From Clostridiales bacterium (GTDB lineage: Bacteria; Bacillota; Clostridia; Oscillospirales; Ruminococcaceae), in contig JAQXIB010000158.1 in assembly GCA_029007575.1 (NCBI GenBank), positions 1-8,068 on the forward strand: a DNA stretch of 8,068 nt. Direction: 5' to 3'. The notes under the pieces are model-generated. The model had not been told where the DNA came from and made no database searches. It saw only the letters and a list, made by a program, of their open reading frames with translations. Each line of letters starts with the position of its first letter. The stretch's first letter is position 1. The position numbers and the translations under genes were made by a program. Below are positions 1 through 5,401 of this stretch, piece after piece.

Positions 1-459
1 TGTTCCAGCAGTGAAGCCGCCGGTCACAGGATCGGTACCGATTCCAGCGAGGAGGTCGCCGCCGCTATCTTTGCCGGCATATATCCGGTTTTGCAGGAGC
101 ATAATCTGTATTTGGCGGCGCAGTGCTGCGAGCATCTGAACCGCGCCTTGATCATCGAGCGCGCCGCTGCCGAACAATACCGTCTGGAGCCGGTGAATGT
201 TATGCCGCAGCCCAAAGCGGGCGGCTCCTTTGCCACCACAGCATATCGGACCTTTACAGATCCGGTGGCGGTCGAAGAGGTACAGGCGGTCTGCGGACTG
301 GATATCGGCGGCACCTTGATCGGGATGCATCTGAAAAAGGTAGCGGTTCCGGTGCGGCTGTCGATTGACAAAATCGGTGAGGCGCGTCTCCTTTGCGCAC
401 GCACCCGTCCCAAGTTTATCGGCGGCTGTCGTGCCGTTTACAACCAAGAACTGCTTTAA
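1..459 (+). CDS. ywlG: UPF0340 / YwlG-family protein (TIGR01440, DUF436), 5' end cut off
   Basis: The reading frame is open from the first base of the window to TAA at 457-459, giving 152 visible residues; the N-terminus, probably some 30 residues, lies outside. The segment around HLNRALIIER, preceded by AAQCCE, the IGGTLIGMHLKKVAVPVRL stretch and the final ARTRPKFIGGCRAVY match what I remember of Bacillus subtilis YwlG and its relatives, which are about 180 residues long. The family is conserved in Firmicutes as a soluble cytoplasmic protein; its biochemical role is not established, so none is assigned. The paired cysteines in QCCEH and the GGTxIGMH loop are the most conserved-looking sites. 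The next gene starts 30 bases downstream in the same direction, so co-transcription with rlmA is likely. The family assignment is from sequence memory and was not searched. Confidence 0.9.
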   Translation, partial: CSSSEAAGHRIGTDSSEEVAAAIFAGIYPVLQEHNLYLAAQCCEHLNRALIIERAAAEQYRLEPVNVMPQPKAGGSFATTAYRTFTDPVAVEEVQAVCGLDIGGTLIGMHLKKVAVPVRLSIDKIGEARLLCARTRPKFIGGCRAVYNQELL

Positions 460-489
460 TTTGAGGTACCAAAAGGGGAATGATTCGCC

Positions 490-1356
490 ATGTTATTCTT
501 TCGCTGTCCGATCTGCAAATCTCCGTTGAAGGATTGCGGCGATCATGCTCAATGCCCCAACCGGCACAGCTTTGACCGCGCCGCCGAGGGCTATTACCAT
601 CTGCTTCCCTCCAACAAGATGCACGCGAAGCTGCCGGGCGACAGCAAGGAAATGGTTGCCGCGCGGCGGGCTTTCCTCAATGCCGGATATTATCAGCTAT
701 TCAGTGACGGCATCAACGAGGCGGCGGAAAAGCTACTCTGTGATGTCCAGTCGCCGATGATACTGGACGCCGGTTGCGGAGAGGGGTATTATACCGCGCG
801 GCTGAAGCAGGCATTATCAGAGCGGCGGCATGATATTCGGATTGCCGGCTTTGACATTTCCAAGTTTGCGGTGAAGGCGGCTGCCAAGCGGGACAAGAAG
901 ATCGATTTTGCGGTGGCGAGCATCTTTGACATCCCGGCGGCGGACGGTTGCTGCGATCTGGTGTTGAATGTATTTGCGCCGATTGTTCCGACTGAATTTG
1001 CCAGGGTGCTGAAACCGGGCGGCGTGTTGCTGATCGCGGTGCCGAGCGAGCGGCATTTATTCGGGCTAAAGGAGATTTTATACGAATCCCCTTATTACAA
1101 CGAGAAGATAGATACCGTTTATGAGGGCTTCGATTTTTTAGAGCGGATTCCGCTGCGGGGCACGATCACGATCACCGACTCCGTGCAAATCGCCAACCTA
1201 TTTTCGATGACGCCGTATTATTGGAAAACCCCGCAAGCGGGCTGTGAGCGGCTGCGGCAGTTGGCACGGCTGGACACCGAGATCGGCTTTGATCTATTAC
1301 TTTACCGCCGTGAGCAGGCAGGGAATAATTCCCTGCACCCTAGATCGCGAACCTAG
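490..1356 (+). CDS. rlmA: 23S rRNA (guanine-N1)-methyltransferase, RlmA family
   Basis: The product is a 288-residue SAM-dependent methyltransferase that methylates N1 of a guanine in helix 35 of 23S rRNA (G745 in the E. coli RlmAI type, G748 in the Gram-positive RlmAII/TlrB type). Residues 6-26 form the expected zinc site (C6, C9, C22, H26). They are followed by the family block FDRAAEGYYHLLP (28-40) and by PGDSKEMVAARRAFLNAGYY (49-68). SAM-binding motif I is LDAGCGEGYY (92-101) and FDISK (121-125) follows it. The C-terminal MTPYYWKTP (240-248) is also typical. The ATG at 490 has AAGGGG at 473-478 in front of it. The protein should end near LLLYRREQ (269-276); the last 12 residues are read out of a palindromic repeat (see findings). 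Which of G745 or G748 is the target cannot be decided here. It is probably in one operon with the upstream ywlG-like gene. Confidence 0.94.
   Translation: MLFFRCPICKSPLKDCGDHAQCPNRHSFDRAAEGYYHLLPSNKMHAKLPGDSKEMVAARRAFLNAGYYQLFSDGINEAAEKLLCDVQSPMILDAGCGEGYYTARLKQALSERRHDIRIAGFDISKFAVKAAAKRDKKIDFAVASIFDIPAADGCCDLVLNVFAPIVPTEFARVLKPGGVLLIAVPSERHLFGLKEILYESPYYNEKIDTVYEGFDFLERIPLRGTITITDSVQIANLFSMTPYYWKTPQAGCERLRQLARLDTEIGFDLLLYRREQAGNNSLHPRSRT
1318..1336. repeat. 19-bp palindrome, gcaggg type, copy 1
   Basis: GCAGGGAAT-A-ATTCCCTGC is a perfect inverted repeat around one central base. It lies in frame inside the 3' end of rlmA and encodes A-G-N-N-S-L. The same palindrome recurs at 1679-1697 and 1942-1960, differing only at the centre, and as a GC-richer variant at 7867-7885. 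Confidence 0.95.
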
Positions 1357-1378
1357 TTGATGTGGTGATTACACTTTA

Positions 1379-1392
1379 ACGCCCGCGTTTTT
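1379..1392. repeat. Left arm of a perfect 14-bp inverted repeat
   Basis: ACGCCCGCGTTTTT here is the exact reverse complement of 1776-1789. Both arms are neighboured by the self-complementary TTCGCGAA (1407-1414 and 1756-1763). They mark a section of about 410 bp inside the composite repeat that is present in opposite orientations. Confidence 0.85.
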
Positions 1393-1451
1393 ACACTAAT
1401 CTTAATTTCGCGAAATAGCTTAGTAATAACAGTACGATGGTAAAAACTTCG

Positions 1452-1550
1452 GCAATCGTCGGCCGGTAAGTTATCCTTGCTTCCACTTACGCCGCGTACT
1501 TTCTGCTAAGGAAAAAAGATTGGCGGAAGCAAGAAAAGCCGACCTATTGC
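1452..1550 (+). other. Nested stem-loop, candidate structured RNA or folded DNA within the repeat
   Basis: Two helices nest within about 100 bases. The outer helix pairs GCAAT (1452-1456) with ATTGC (1546-1550), and after a small internal loop GTCGGC (1458-1463) with GCCGAC (1538-1543). The inner helix pairs CTTGCTTCC (1476-1484) with GGAAGCAAG (1525-1533), nine perfect pairs. The purine-rich AAGGAAAAAAG segment is in the terminal loop region. An alternative helix, AGATTGG (1517-1523) with CCAATCT (1580-1586), would compete with or extend the fold. No known RNA class was recognised and the strand is arbitrary. Confidence 0.4.
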
Positions 1551-1586
1551 ATCATAGTATCTTGGTCACGAGCAACCGACCAATCT

Positions 1587-1611
1587 AAAAAAACATCGCA
1601 GATGTTTTTTT
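1587..1611. terminator. A/T-rich 11-bp hairpin, possible weak bidirectional terminator
   Basis: AAAAAAACATC (1587-1597) pairs perfectly with GATGTTTTTTT (1601-1611) across a 3-base GCA loop. The T tract is there on either strand because the arm is symmetrical, but it is part of the stem and the stem holds few G-C pairs. It lies about 230 bases after rlmA and may help end that transcript, or may simply be one more palindrome of the repeat. Confidence 0.4.
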
Positions 1612-1647
1612 AAGAGTGGCTTCGCGGCGATACGCGAAAACCTTTTG

Positions 1648-1671
1648 CTTCTTTTCAGTTATGAAAAGAAG
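1648..1671. repeat. Perfect 10-bp stem, 4-base loop
   Basis: CTTCTTTTCA (1648-1657), loop GTTA, TGAAAAGAAG (1662-1671). It comes just after a smaller pair, TTCGCG (1621-1626) with CGCGAA (1633-1638), and just before the 1679 palindrome, so three inverted repeats stand in a row. No T tract follows, so a terminator role is not supported. Confidence 0.8.
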
Positions 1672-1678
1672 ATACCAA

Positions 1679-1714
1679 GCAGGGAATTATTCCCTGCCCA
1701 AGCATAATGCTTGG
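1679..1714. repeat. Paired palindromes (19 bp + 17 bp), start of the repeat core, copy A
   Basis: GCAGGGAAT-T-ATTCCCTGC (1679-1697) is directly followed by CCAAGCAT-A-ATGCTTGG (1698-1714), both perfect. The same two palindromes in the same order, with changed arms that still pair perfectly, begin copy B at 7867-7901. The core downstream of them also matches copy B. Confidence 0.95.
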
Positions 1715-1775
1715 AATTAATTCGCGTGAAAGTGAGCTAAATGAATAAGTATGAGTTCGCGAAATAAAATTGAGC

Positions 1776-1789
1776 AAAAACGCGGGCGT
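1776..1789. repeat. Right arm of a perfect 14-bp inverted repeat
   Basis: AAAAACGCGGGCGT is the exact reverse complement of 1379-1392. It is flanked on its left by TTCGCGAA at 1756-1763. Confidence 0.85.
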
Positions 1790-1817
1790 ATAAGTTTGAA
1801 CAATAGCATGATAGAAC

Positions 1818-1872
1818 AAGCGGCTTTGTGTGGTTTTGGCGTAGCCAAAATCCCGACATTATATTTGTCGGG
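1818..1872. repeat. Conserved core of the repeat with two adjacent hairpins, copy A
   Basis: TTTTGGC (1834-1840) pairs with GCCAAAA (1844-1850) across GTA, and CCCGACA (1852-1858) pairs with TGTCGGG (1866-1872). Positions 1818-1870 match 8016-8068 at 51 of 53 bases; the longest identical runs are 24 bases (1818-1841) and 25 bases (1846-1870). This is the most conserved part of the family visible here. Confidence 0.95.
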
Positions 1873-1889
1873 AAACACAAATGCCGTCA

Positions 1890-1922
1890 GTACACCAAGA
1901 ATGCGGTGCATTTTTGGTATAC
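1890..1922. repeat. Long near-perfect hairpin (about 15 bp)
   Basis: ACCAAGAATGC (1894-1904) and GCATTTTTGGT (1908-1918) pair fully across loop GGT, with one G-T pair. Beyond an A/C mismatch the stem continues with GTA (1890-1892) and TAC (1920-1922). Copy B is cut off by the window end before this point, so conservation cannot be judged. Confidence 0.85.
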
Positions 1923-1941
1923 AAAGTGCGCGGATTAAGGT

Positions 1942-1989
1942 GCAGGGAATTATTCCCTGCCGCGAATTAAGTTCAGGCATTATACTTGG
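1942..1989. repeat. gcaggg-type palindrome, CGCGAATTAAGT spacer, then a decayed ccaggc-type palindrome
   Basis: GCAGGGAAT-T-ATTCCCTGC at 1942-1960 is identical to 1679-1697. The spacer CGCGAATTAAGT (1961-1972) follows, then 1973-1989 (TCAGGCATTATACTTGG), an imperfect version of CCAGGCATTATGCCTGG. A further short dyad, ACATAATGT, is found just downstream and is followed by CCGCGG. Confidence 0.85.
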
Positions 1990-2060
1990 AATAAAACATA
2001 ATGTATATCCGCGGGAATTGAAGTTTAATCATCACATTAACTTTAGTGCGCGAATTAAGT

Positions 2061-2077
2061 CCAGGCATTATGCCTGG
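2061..2077. repeat. 17-bp palindrome, ccaggc type, right end of the element
   Basis: CCAGGCAT-T-ATGCCTGG is perfect and is preceded by CGCGAATTAAGT (2049-2060). It ends three bases before the AGGAG at 2080. The arms are the same as those of the palindrome at 7885-7901. Confidence 0.95.
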
Positions 2078-2079
2078 TG

Positions 2080-2105
2080 AGGAGATGATGCGTTATCGCG
2101 ATTAA
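2080..2105 (+). promoter_or_regulatory. Misplaced Shine-Dalgarno site and 6-codon reading frame before the hydrolase gene
   Basis: AGGAG (2080-2084) is the only good ribosome site near the hydrolase gene, but it is 28 bases from the ATG at 2113. The nearest starts (2085 or 2088) read M-M-R-Y-R-D and stop at 2103-2105. One base fewer near 2100 would join this to the hydrolase frame as MMRYR-INKF-MRAAL. It is either a leader peptide, a recent frameshift, or poor annotation of the start. Confidence 0.5.
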
Positions 2106-2112
2106 TAAATTC

Positions 2113-3048
2113 ATGAGGGCGGCGCTTAAAGCGCTCTCTTATCCCGATTTGAAAACCAAAGAAAGCTATCAGTTGCAGCGAACGGTCATCAACCTGACAC
2201 ATAAGCATTATATGCGGCCGTTTTATCATATTTGGGATCATAAAATATCTGCCGGCGATCATAATATTCCGGTAAGGATATTTTATCCGGAGATCGTCGG
2301 CGAATTCCCGCTGCTGATTTTTTTCCACGGCGGCGGATGGGTGACCGGCAATATCGATAGCTATGATAAAGTCTGCGCCAATCTTGCCAAGCATACCAAT
2401 CATACAGTGGTGTCGGTAGATTATCGGCTGGCGCCCGAACACAAGTTTCCGGCAGGATTGAATGACTGCTATCGGGTGGTGCAGGAGGTCATTGCCAACG
2501 CGCCTGCCCTCGGCGGCCGGTCGGACAATATCACCCTGATCGGGGATAGCGCCGGCGGGAATCTTGCTGCGGCGGTCTCGCTGATGGCGAGAGATCGGGG
2601 AGAACCGATGGCAAAAGCGCAAATTTTGCTTTACCCCGCCGTCAATAATGACCATACCGACCGTTCCGTCTTCCCGTCGGTCAGAGAAAACGGCACCGGA
2701 TATTTGCTGACAAGTAAACGTGTTTCGGATTATATGGAGCTTTATAAAAGCTGTGACGATGATCTGCAAAACCCGTATTTTGCGCCGATTTTGGCGGAAG
2801 ATTTCTCCCGTCAGCCCGATACACTGATCATTACGGCCGAGTTCGATCCGTTGCGGGATGAGGGTGAGGCTTACGGCAGAAAACTGACACAGGCGGGAAA
2901 CCGCGTCGAAATCGTGCGGATGAAGGACGCACTGCACGGGTTTATCTCGCTGAGTCCGCGATATGTCCATGTGCGTAAAAGCTATTTGCTGATCAATCGG
3001 TTTTTGGGAGGTCGCCACGCCTCCGATTCCGAGTCCAAACAGGGCTGA
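2113..3048 (+). CDS. Alpha/beta-hydrolase, hormone-sensitive-lipase (bHSL) family esterase
   Basis: The 311-residue protein should hydrolyse ester bonds of an acylated small molecule or lipid. Family landmarks appear in order: oxyanion-hole motif HGGGW (72-76), YRLAPEH (104-110), nucleophile elbow GDSAGG (144-149) with catalytic Ser146, acid Asp245 in DPLRDEG, and catalytic His275 in HGF. All triad residues are present, so an active enzyme is expected. There is no signal peptide or membrane segment, so it is cytoplasmic. ATG 2113 is the first ATG in frame after the stop at 2086-2088 but has no proper ribosome site; the real N-terminus may be longer (see 2080-2105). The acyltransferase-like gene follows after 26 bases, indicating an operon. 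The substrate cannot be told from sequence. Confidence 0.92.
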   Translation: MRAALKALSYPDLKTKESYQLQRTVINLTHKHYMRPFYHIWDHKISAGDHNIPVRIFYPEIVGEFPLLIFFHGGGWVTGNIDSYDKVCANLAKHTNHTVVSVDYRLAPEHKFPAGLNDCYRVVQEVIANAPALGGRSDNITLIGDSAGGNLAAAVSLMARDRGEPMAKAQILLYPAVNNDHTDRSVFPSVRENGTGYLLTSKRVSDYMELYKSCDDDLQNPYFAPILAEDFSRQPDTLIITAEFDPLRDEGEAYGRKLTQAGNRVEIVRMKDALHGFISLSPRYVHVRKSYLLINRFLGGRHASDSESKQG

Positions 3049-3074
3049 CGTATATAGAAAGGATCTTTATTTAC

Positions 3075-4634
3075 ATGAGCAAAAAATCGCCGGAATGGAA
3101 TCGGCTTGACAACGCCGCCAAAATCTTTCCGTCTAATACCGGAAAACGGGACCCTAAAGTCTTTCGCTTCTCCTGCGAGCTTTACGAAACGGTCGTTCCC
3201 GAACTGTTGCAGCAGGCGCTGGATATTACCATTGATTATTTTCCGATCTTTCGCAGCGTGATGAAAAAAGGGCTGTTTTGGTATTATTTTGAACAGAGCC
3301 GCCTGCAGCCGGTGGTTTCGCCCGAAACCCGCCCGATCTGCAGTCCGCTTTATAACCCGGATTACCGCACACTGCTGTTCGAGGTGACCTATTTCGGGCG
3401 GCGGATCAACTTTGAGGTCTTTCATGCGCTGACCGACGGGACAGGGGCAATGCAGTTTTTGAAAATGCTGGTCTCCCAATACTTAAAGCTCAGATATCCG
3501 GACAGGGAGCTTCCGTCCCTCGATTATGACGCCTGCACCTCCCAAAAAGGGGAGGACAGCTTTCAAAAATACTATGATCCCAAAACCACTGCCGGCAAGG
3601 CAAAGCGGGTCTCTGCCTACCAGATCAAAGGCAGTAAGGAGCCGGAGGGACGGCTGAACGTGATCGAGGGCGTTTTGCCGGTCAAAGCGCTCCTCGATCT
3701 GGCGCATCAATATCACACCACCTTGACGGTGTTGGTGGCCGCCGTCCTGATTCGATCCATCGGAAAGCAGATGGCGACCGGCGACAAGCGCAAACCGGTG
3801 GTGCTCGACATACCGGTCAACCTGCGAAACTATTTTGATTCCGAAACCGCCCGCAATTTCTTCGGCGTGATCAACGTCAGCTACCATTTCGGGGAGCGTT
3901 CGGGCGAACTCGATGACATCATTGAGCAGGTCGCAAAAACCATGCAGGAGGAGCTGACGCGGGAAAAATTAAGCGGGATCATCAATGACTTTATCAAAAT
4001 CGAACGGAATGCCGTGGTGCGGATTGTGCCGCTGCCGCTCAAGGACATTGTCCTGCGGCAGGCGGGGCGGATCAACCAGCGGGAGGCGACCTCGTCGCTT
4101 TCCAACATCGGGCGCACCAATATCCCCGAGGCGCTCAAGCCCTATATCCGGCTGTTCGATGTCATTTGCAGCACCGATCGGACCCAGCTTTGTCTATGCT
4201 CCTGCGGGGAGCTGCTGACCGCCTGCTTTTCTTCGGTGTTTGAAAGCACCGAAATACAGAAAAATTTCTTCCGCACCTTTACCGAGCTGGGAATCTCGGT
4301 CGAGGTTGCTTCCAATGACAGCTTCGGCGCGGCGGATACGCCCGAAATCGCCCGAGTGAATCCGCTGCGATTCGGCAATCCCAACCGCGACAGCAAGACC
4401 GAGCGTGCCGAACGGCGGTTGGAGAAAGAGACCAAGCGGCAACGGAAACAGACCGAAAAAGCCGGAAAGAAGCTCCAAAAGACGATCGCCGCCGAGGACA
4501 AACGGAAACGGAAAGCCGAGGCGAAAACCATCAAGCATCTCGAAAAGAGCAACCGCAAACAGCTCAAGCAACGCAAAAAGCAGGAAGCGAAGGCTTTGAA
4601 GAAGCTGGAGCGGGCCGGTAAAAAGCAGCAATAG
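3075..4634 (+). CDS. Condensation/alcohol-acetyltransferase-fold protein with a basic C-terminal tail
   Basis: The first 410 or so of the 519 residues look like the two-lobed acyl-CoA-dependent acyltransferase fold shared by alcohol acetyltransferases, PapA proteins and NRPS condensation domains. The active-site motif HxxxDG is present as HALTDG (His117, Asp121, Gly122), and His117 would act as general base. DIPVNLRNYF (245-254) and LSNIG (342-346) sit where the second lobe and its crossover loop are expected. Residues 440-519 are a different kind of sequence, a Lys/Arg/Glu/Gln-rich probable helix or coiled coil with very high positive charge. AAAGGA at 3058-3063 precedes ATG 3075. The expected role is transfer of an acyl group to a hydroxyl or amine; substrate and acyl donor are unknown. 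Lying between a hydrolase and a membrane protein gene, it probably works on a lipid-like or membrane-linked molecule, which is an inference. Confidence 0.8.
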   Translation: MSKKSPEWNRLDNAAKIFPSNTGKRDPKVFRFSCELYETVVPELLQQALDITIDYFPIFRSVMKKGLFWYYFEQSRLQPVVSPETRPICSPLYNPDYRTLLFEVTYFGRRINFEVFHALTDGTGAMQFLKMLVSQYLKLRYPDRELPSLDYDACTSQKGEDSFQKYYDPKTTAGKAKRVSAYQIKGSKEPEGRLNVIEGVLPVKALLDLAHQYHTTLTVLVAAVLIRSIGKQMATGDKRKPVVLDIPVNLRNYFDSETARNFFGVINVSYHFGERSGELDDIIEQVAKTMQEELTREKLSGIINDFIKIERNAVVRIVPLPLKDIVLRQAGRINQREATSSLSNIGRTNIPEALKPYIRLFDVICSTDRTQLCLCSCGELLTACFSSVFESTEIQKNFFRTFTELGISVEVASNDSFGAADTPEIARVNPLRFGNPNRDSKTERAERRLEKETKRQRKQTEKAGKKLQKTIAAEDKRKRKAEAKTIKHLEKSNRKQLKQRKKQEAKALKKLERAGKKQQ

Positions 4635-4654
4635 TCTGAAAGGAATTTATTAGT

Positions 4655-5320
4655 ATGAAATATTGTGAAAAGTGCAAGGTGAACGTGCCGAATCCCAAAC
4701 AGCGCTGTCCGCTGTGTCAGGGGATGCTCACCGGCGGGGACGGCTCCGAAACCGAAACCTTTCCCAACATCCCGACGATTTACAAGCAGTTCAGCCTTTA
4801 TTTTCGGTTGATGATCTTAGGCTCGGTCGCCGCTGCTATCATATCGGTCATGGTCAATATGCTGCTGCCAAACAGCGGCTGGTGGTCGCTGTTTGTCGTC
4901 GGCGGTTTGGTTTGTATGTGGATTCCGTTGTGGACTGCTATCCGCAAGCGGAGCAACATCTCCAAAAATATTCTGTATCAGGTCGTCGTGCTGTCCTTAC
5001 TGATATGCGGGTGGGACTGGTTTACCGGCTGGCATCGGTGGTCGGTCAACTTCGCCATTCCTGCCTTGTGCATCTCCGCCATGCTCGGGATCGCCATTGT
5101 CGGAAAGGTGATGCACCTGAATGCCGAGGATTACATCATCTATCTGCTGATCGATATTATTTTTGGGTTGATCCCGTTTATCTTTGTGGTGACCGGACTG
5201 TCGTCGGTAAAATGGCTTTGTCTTGCTTCGGTGGCGGTGAGCGTGTTGGGGCTGACCTCGGTGTTCCTTTTTTCGGAGGCCAGCGTTTGGCAGGAATTGA
5301 AAAAGCGATTCCATTTATAA
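4655..5320 (+). CDS. Zinc-ribbon six-helix membrane protein, DUF6320-like
   Basis: The 221-residue protein begins with a zinc-ribbon of two CxxC knuckles (Cys4, Cys7, Cys18, Cys21). After a short linker come six hydrophobic segments at about 50-71, 77-95, 105-122, 131-151, 160-182 and 186-207. A short basic tail (KKRFHL) closes the protein. AAAGG at 4639-4643 precedes ATG 4655, and the gene starts 20 bases after the acyltransferase stop. The layout agrees with my memory of DUF6320 proteins, often annotated beside an alpha/beta-hydrolase and an alcohol-acetyltransferase-like gene; this is recall, not a search result. No catalytic motif is visible. It could anchor or regulate the two soluble enzymes at the membrane or pass their substrate; neither is shown. 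It is the last gene of the operon, ending at the terminator at 5345-5387. Confidence 0.75.
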   Translation: MKYCEKCKVNVPNPKQRCPLCQGMLTGGDGSETETFPNIPTIYKQFSLYFRLMILGSVAAAIISVMVNMLLPNSGWWSLFVVGGLVCMWIPLWTAIRKRSNISKNILYQVVVLSLLICGWDWFTGWHRWSVNFAIPALCISAMLGIAIVGKVMHLNAEDYIIYLLIDIIFGLIPFIFVVTGLSSVKWLCLASVAVSVLGLTSVFLFSEASVWQELKKRFHL

Positions 5321-5344
5321 ACCCGGCAGGGCATCATGTGCGGC

Positions 5345-5387
5345 AAAAAAATCCCACAAACGCGGTTGCGTTTGCGGGATTTTTTTT
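5345..5387. terminator. Bidirectional intrinsic terminator between convergent genes
   Basis: A run of seven A (5345-5351) and TCCC-A-CAAACGC (5352-5363) pair with GCGTTTG-C-GGGA (5368-5379) and eight T (5380-5387) across the loop GGTT. The only break is one A/C mismatch. T tracts on both strands fit a terminator shared by the + strand operon ending at 5320 and the - strand gene ending at 5402. Confidence 0.93.
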
Positions 5388-5401
5388 GGGAGCATTTCTT
5401 T

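Larger units (their letters stand above)
1318..2077. repeat. Composite palindrome-rich repeat element (MITE/BIME-like), about 760 bp
   Basis: The whole space between rlmA and the hydrolase gene is a chain of short palindromes joined by recurring spacers, with no credible gene. The left end (1318-1386: 19-bp palindrome, CTAGATCGCG, then GTTGATGTGGTGATTACAC) resembles the reverse complement of the right end (2010-2077: TTTAATCATCACATTAAC, CGCGAATTAAGT, 17-bp palindrome). This makes the ends imperfect terminal inverted repeats of roughly 65-70 bp. A perfect 14-bp inverted pair lies inside (1379-1392 and 1776-1789). The spacer CGCGAATTAAG and variants of it adjoin most of the gcaggg- and ccaggc-type palindromes. 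No transposase is encoded, so any mobility would have to be supplied in trans. The mobile-element reading is an inference; the repeats and palindromes are seen directly. Confidence 0.8.

Noticed and set aside
24..413. 129-codon - strand frame opposite the ywlG-like gene
   Set aside because: The + strand frame matches a conserved protein family along its whole visible length.
2019..2047. Promoter for the hydrolase operon (TTGAAG, 17 bases, CTTTAG)
   Set aside because: The -10 is poor and the sequence is part of the repeat's inverted end; no convincing promoter for this operon was found.
1318..2077. CRISPR array
   Set aside because: The repeated units are palindromes of different kinds with irregular spacing and related, not unique, spacers; there are no cas genes.
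1751..2080. Open frame of 109 codons within the repeat block, and an opposing one at 1717-1980
   Set aside because: Both run straight through palindromes and hairpins, have no ribosome site or recognisable domain, and exist only because the repeat lacks stops in those frames.
2068..3018. Long - strand frame opposite the hydrolase gene
   Set aside because: It mirrors a gene with a full catalytic triad, and its translation shows no domain. Similar mirror frames at 2982-3479, 3483-3887 and 4142-4631 were rejected for the same reason.
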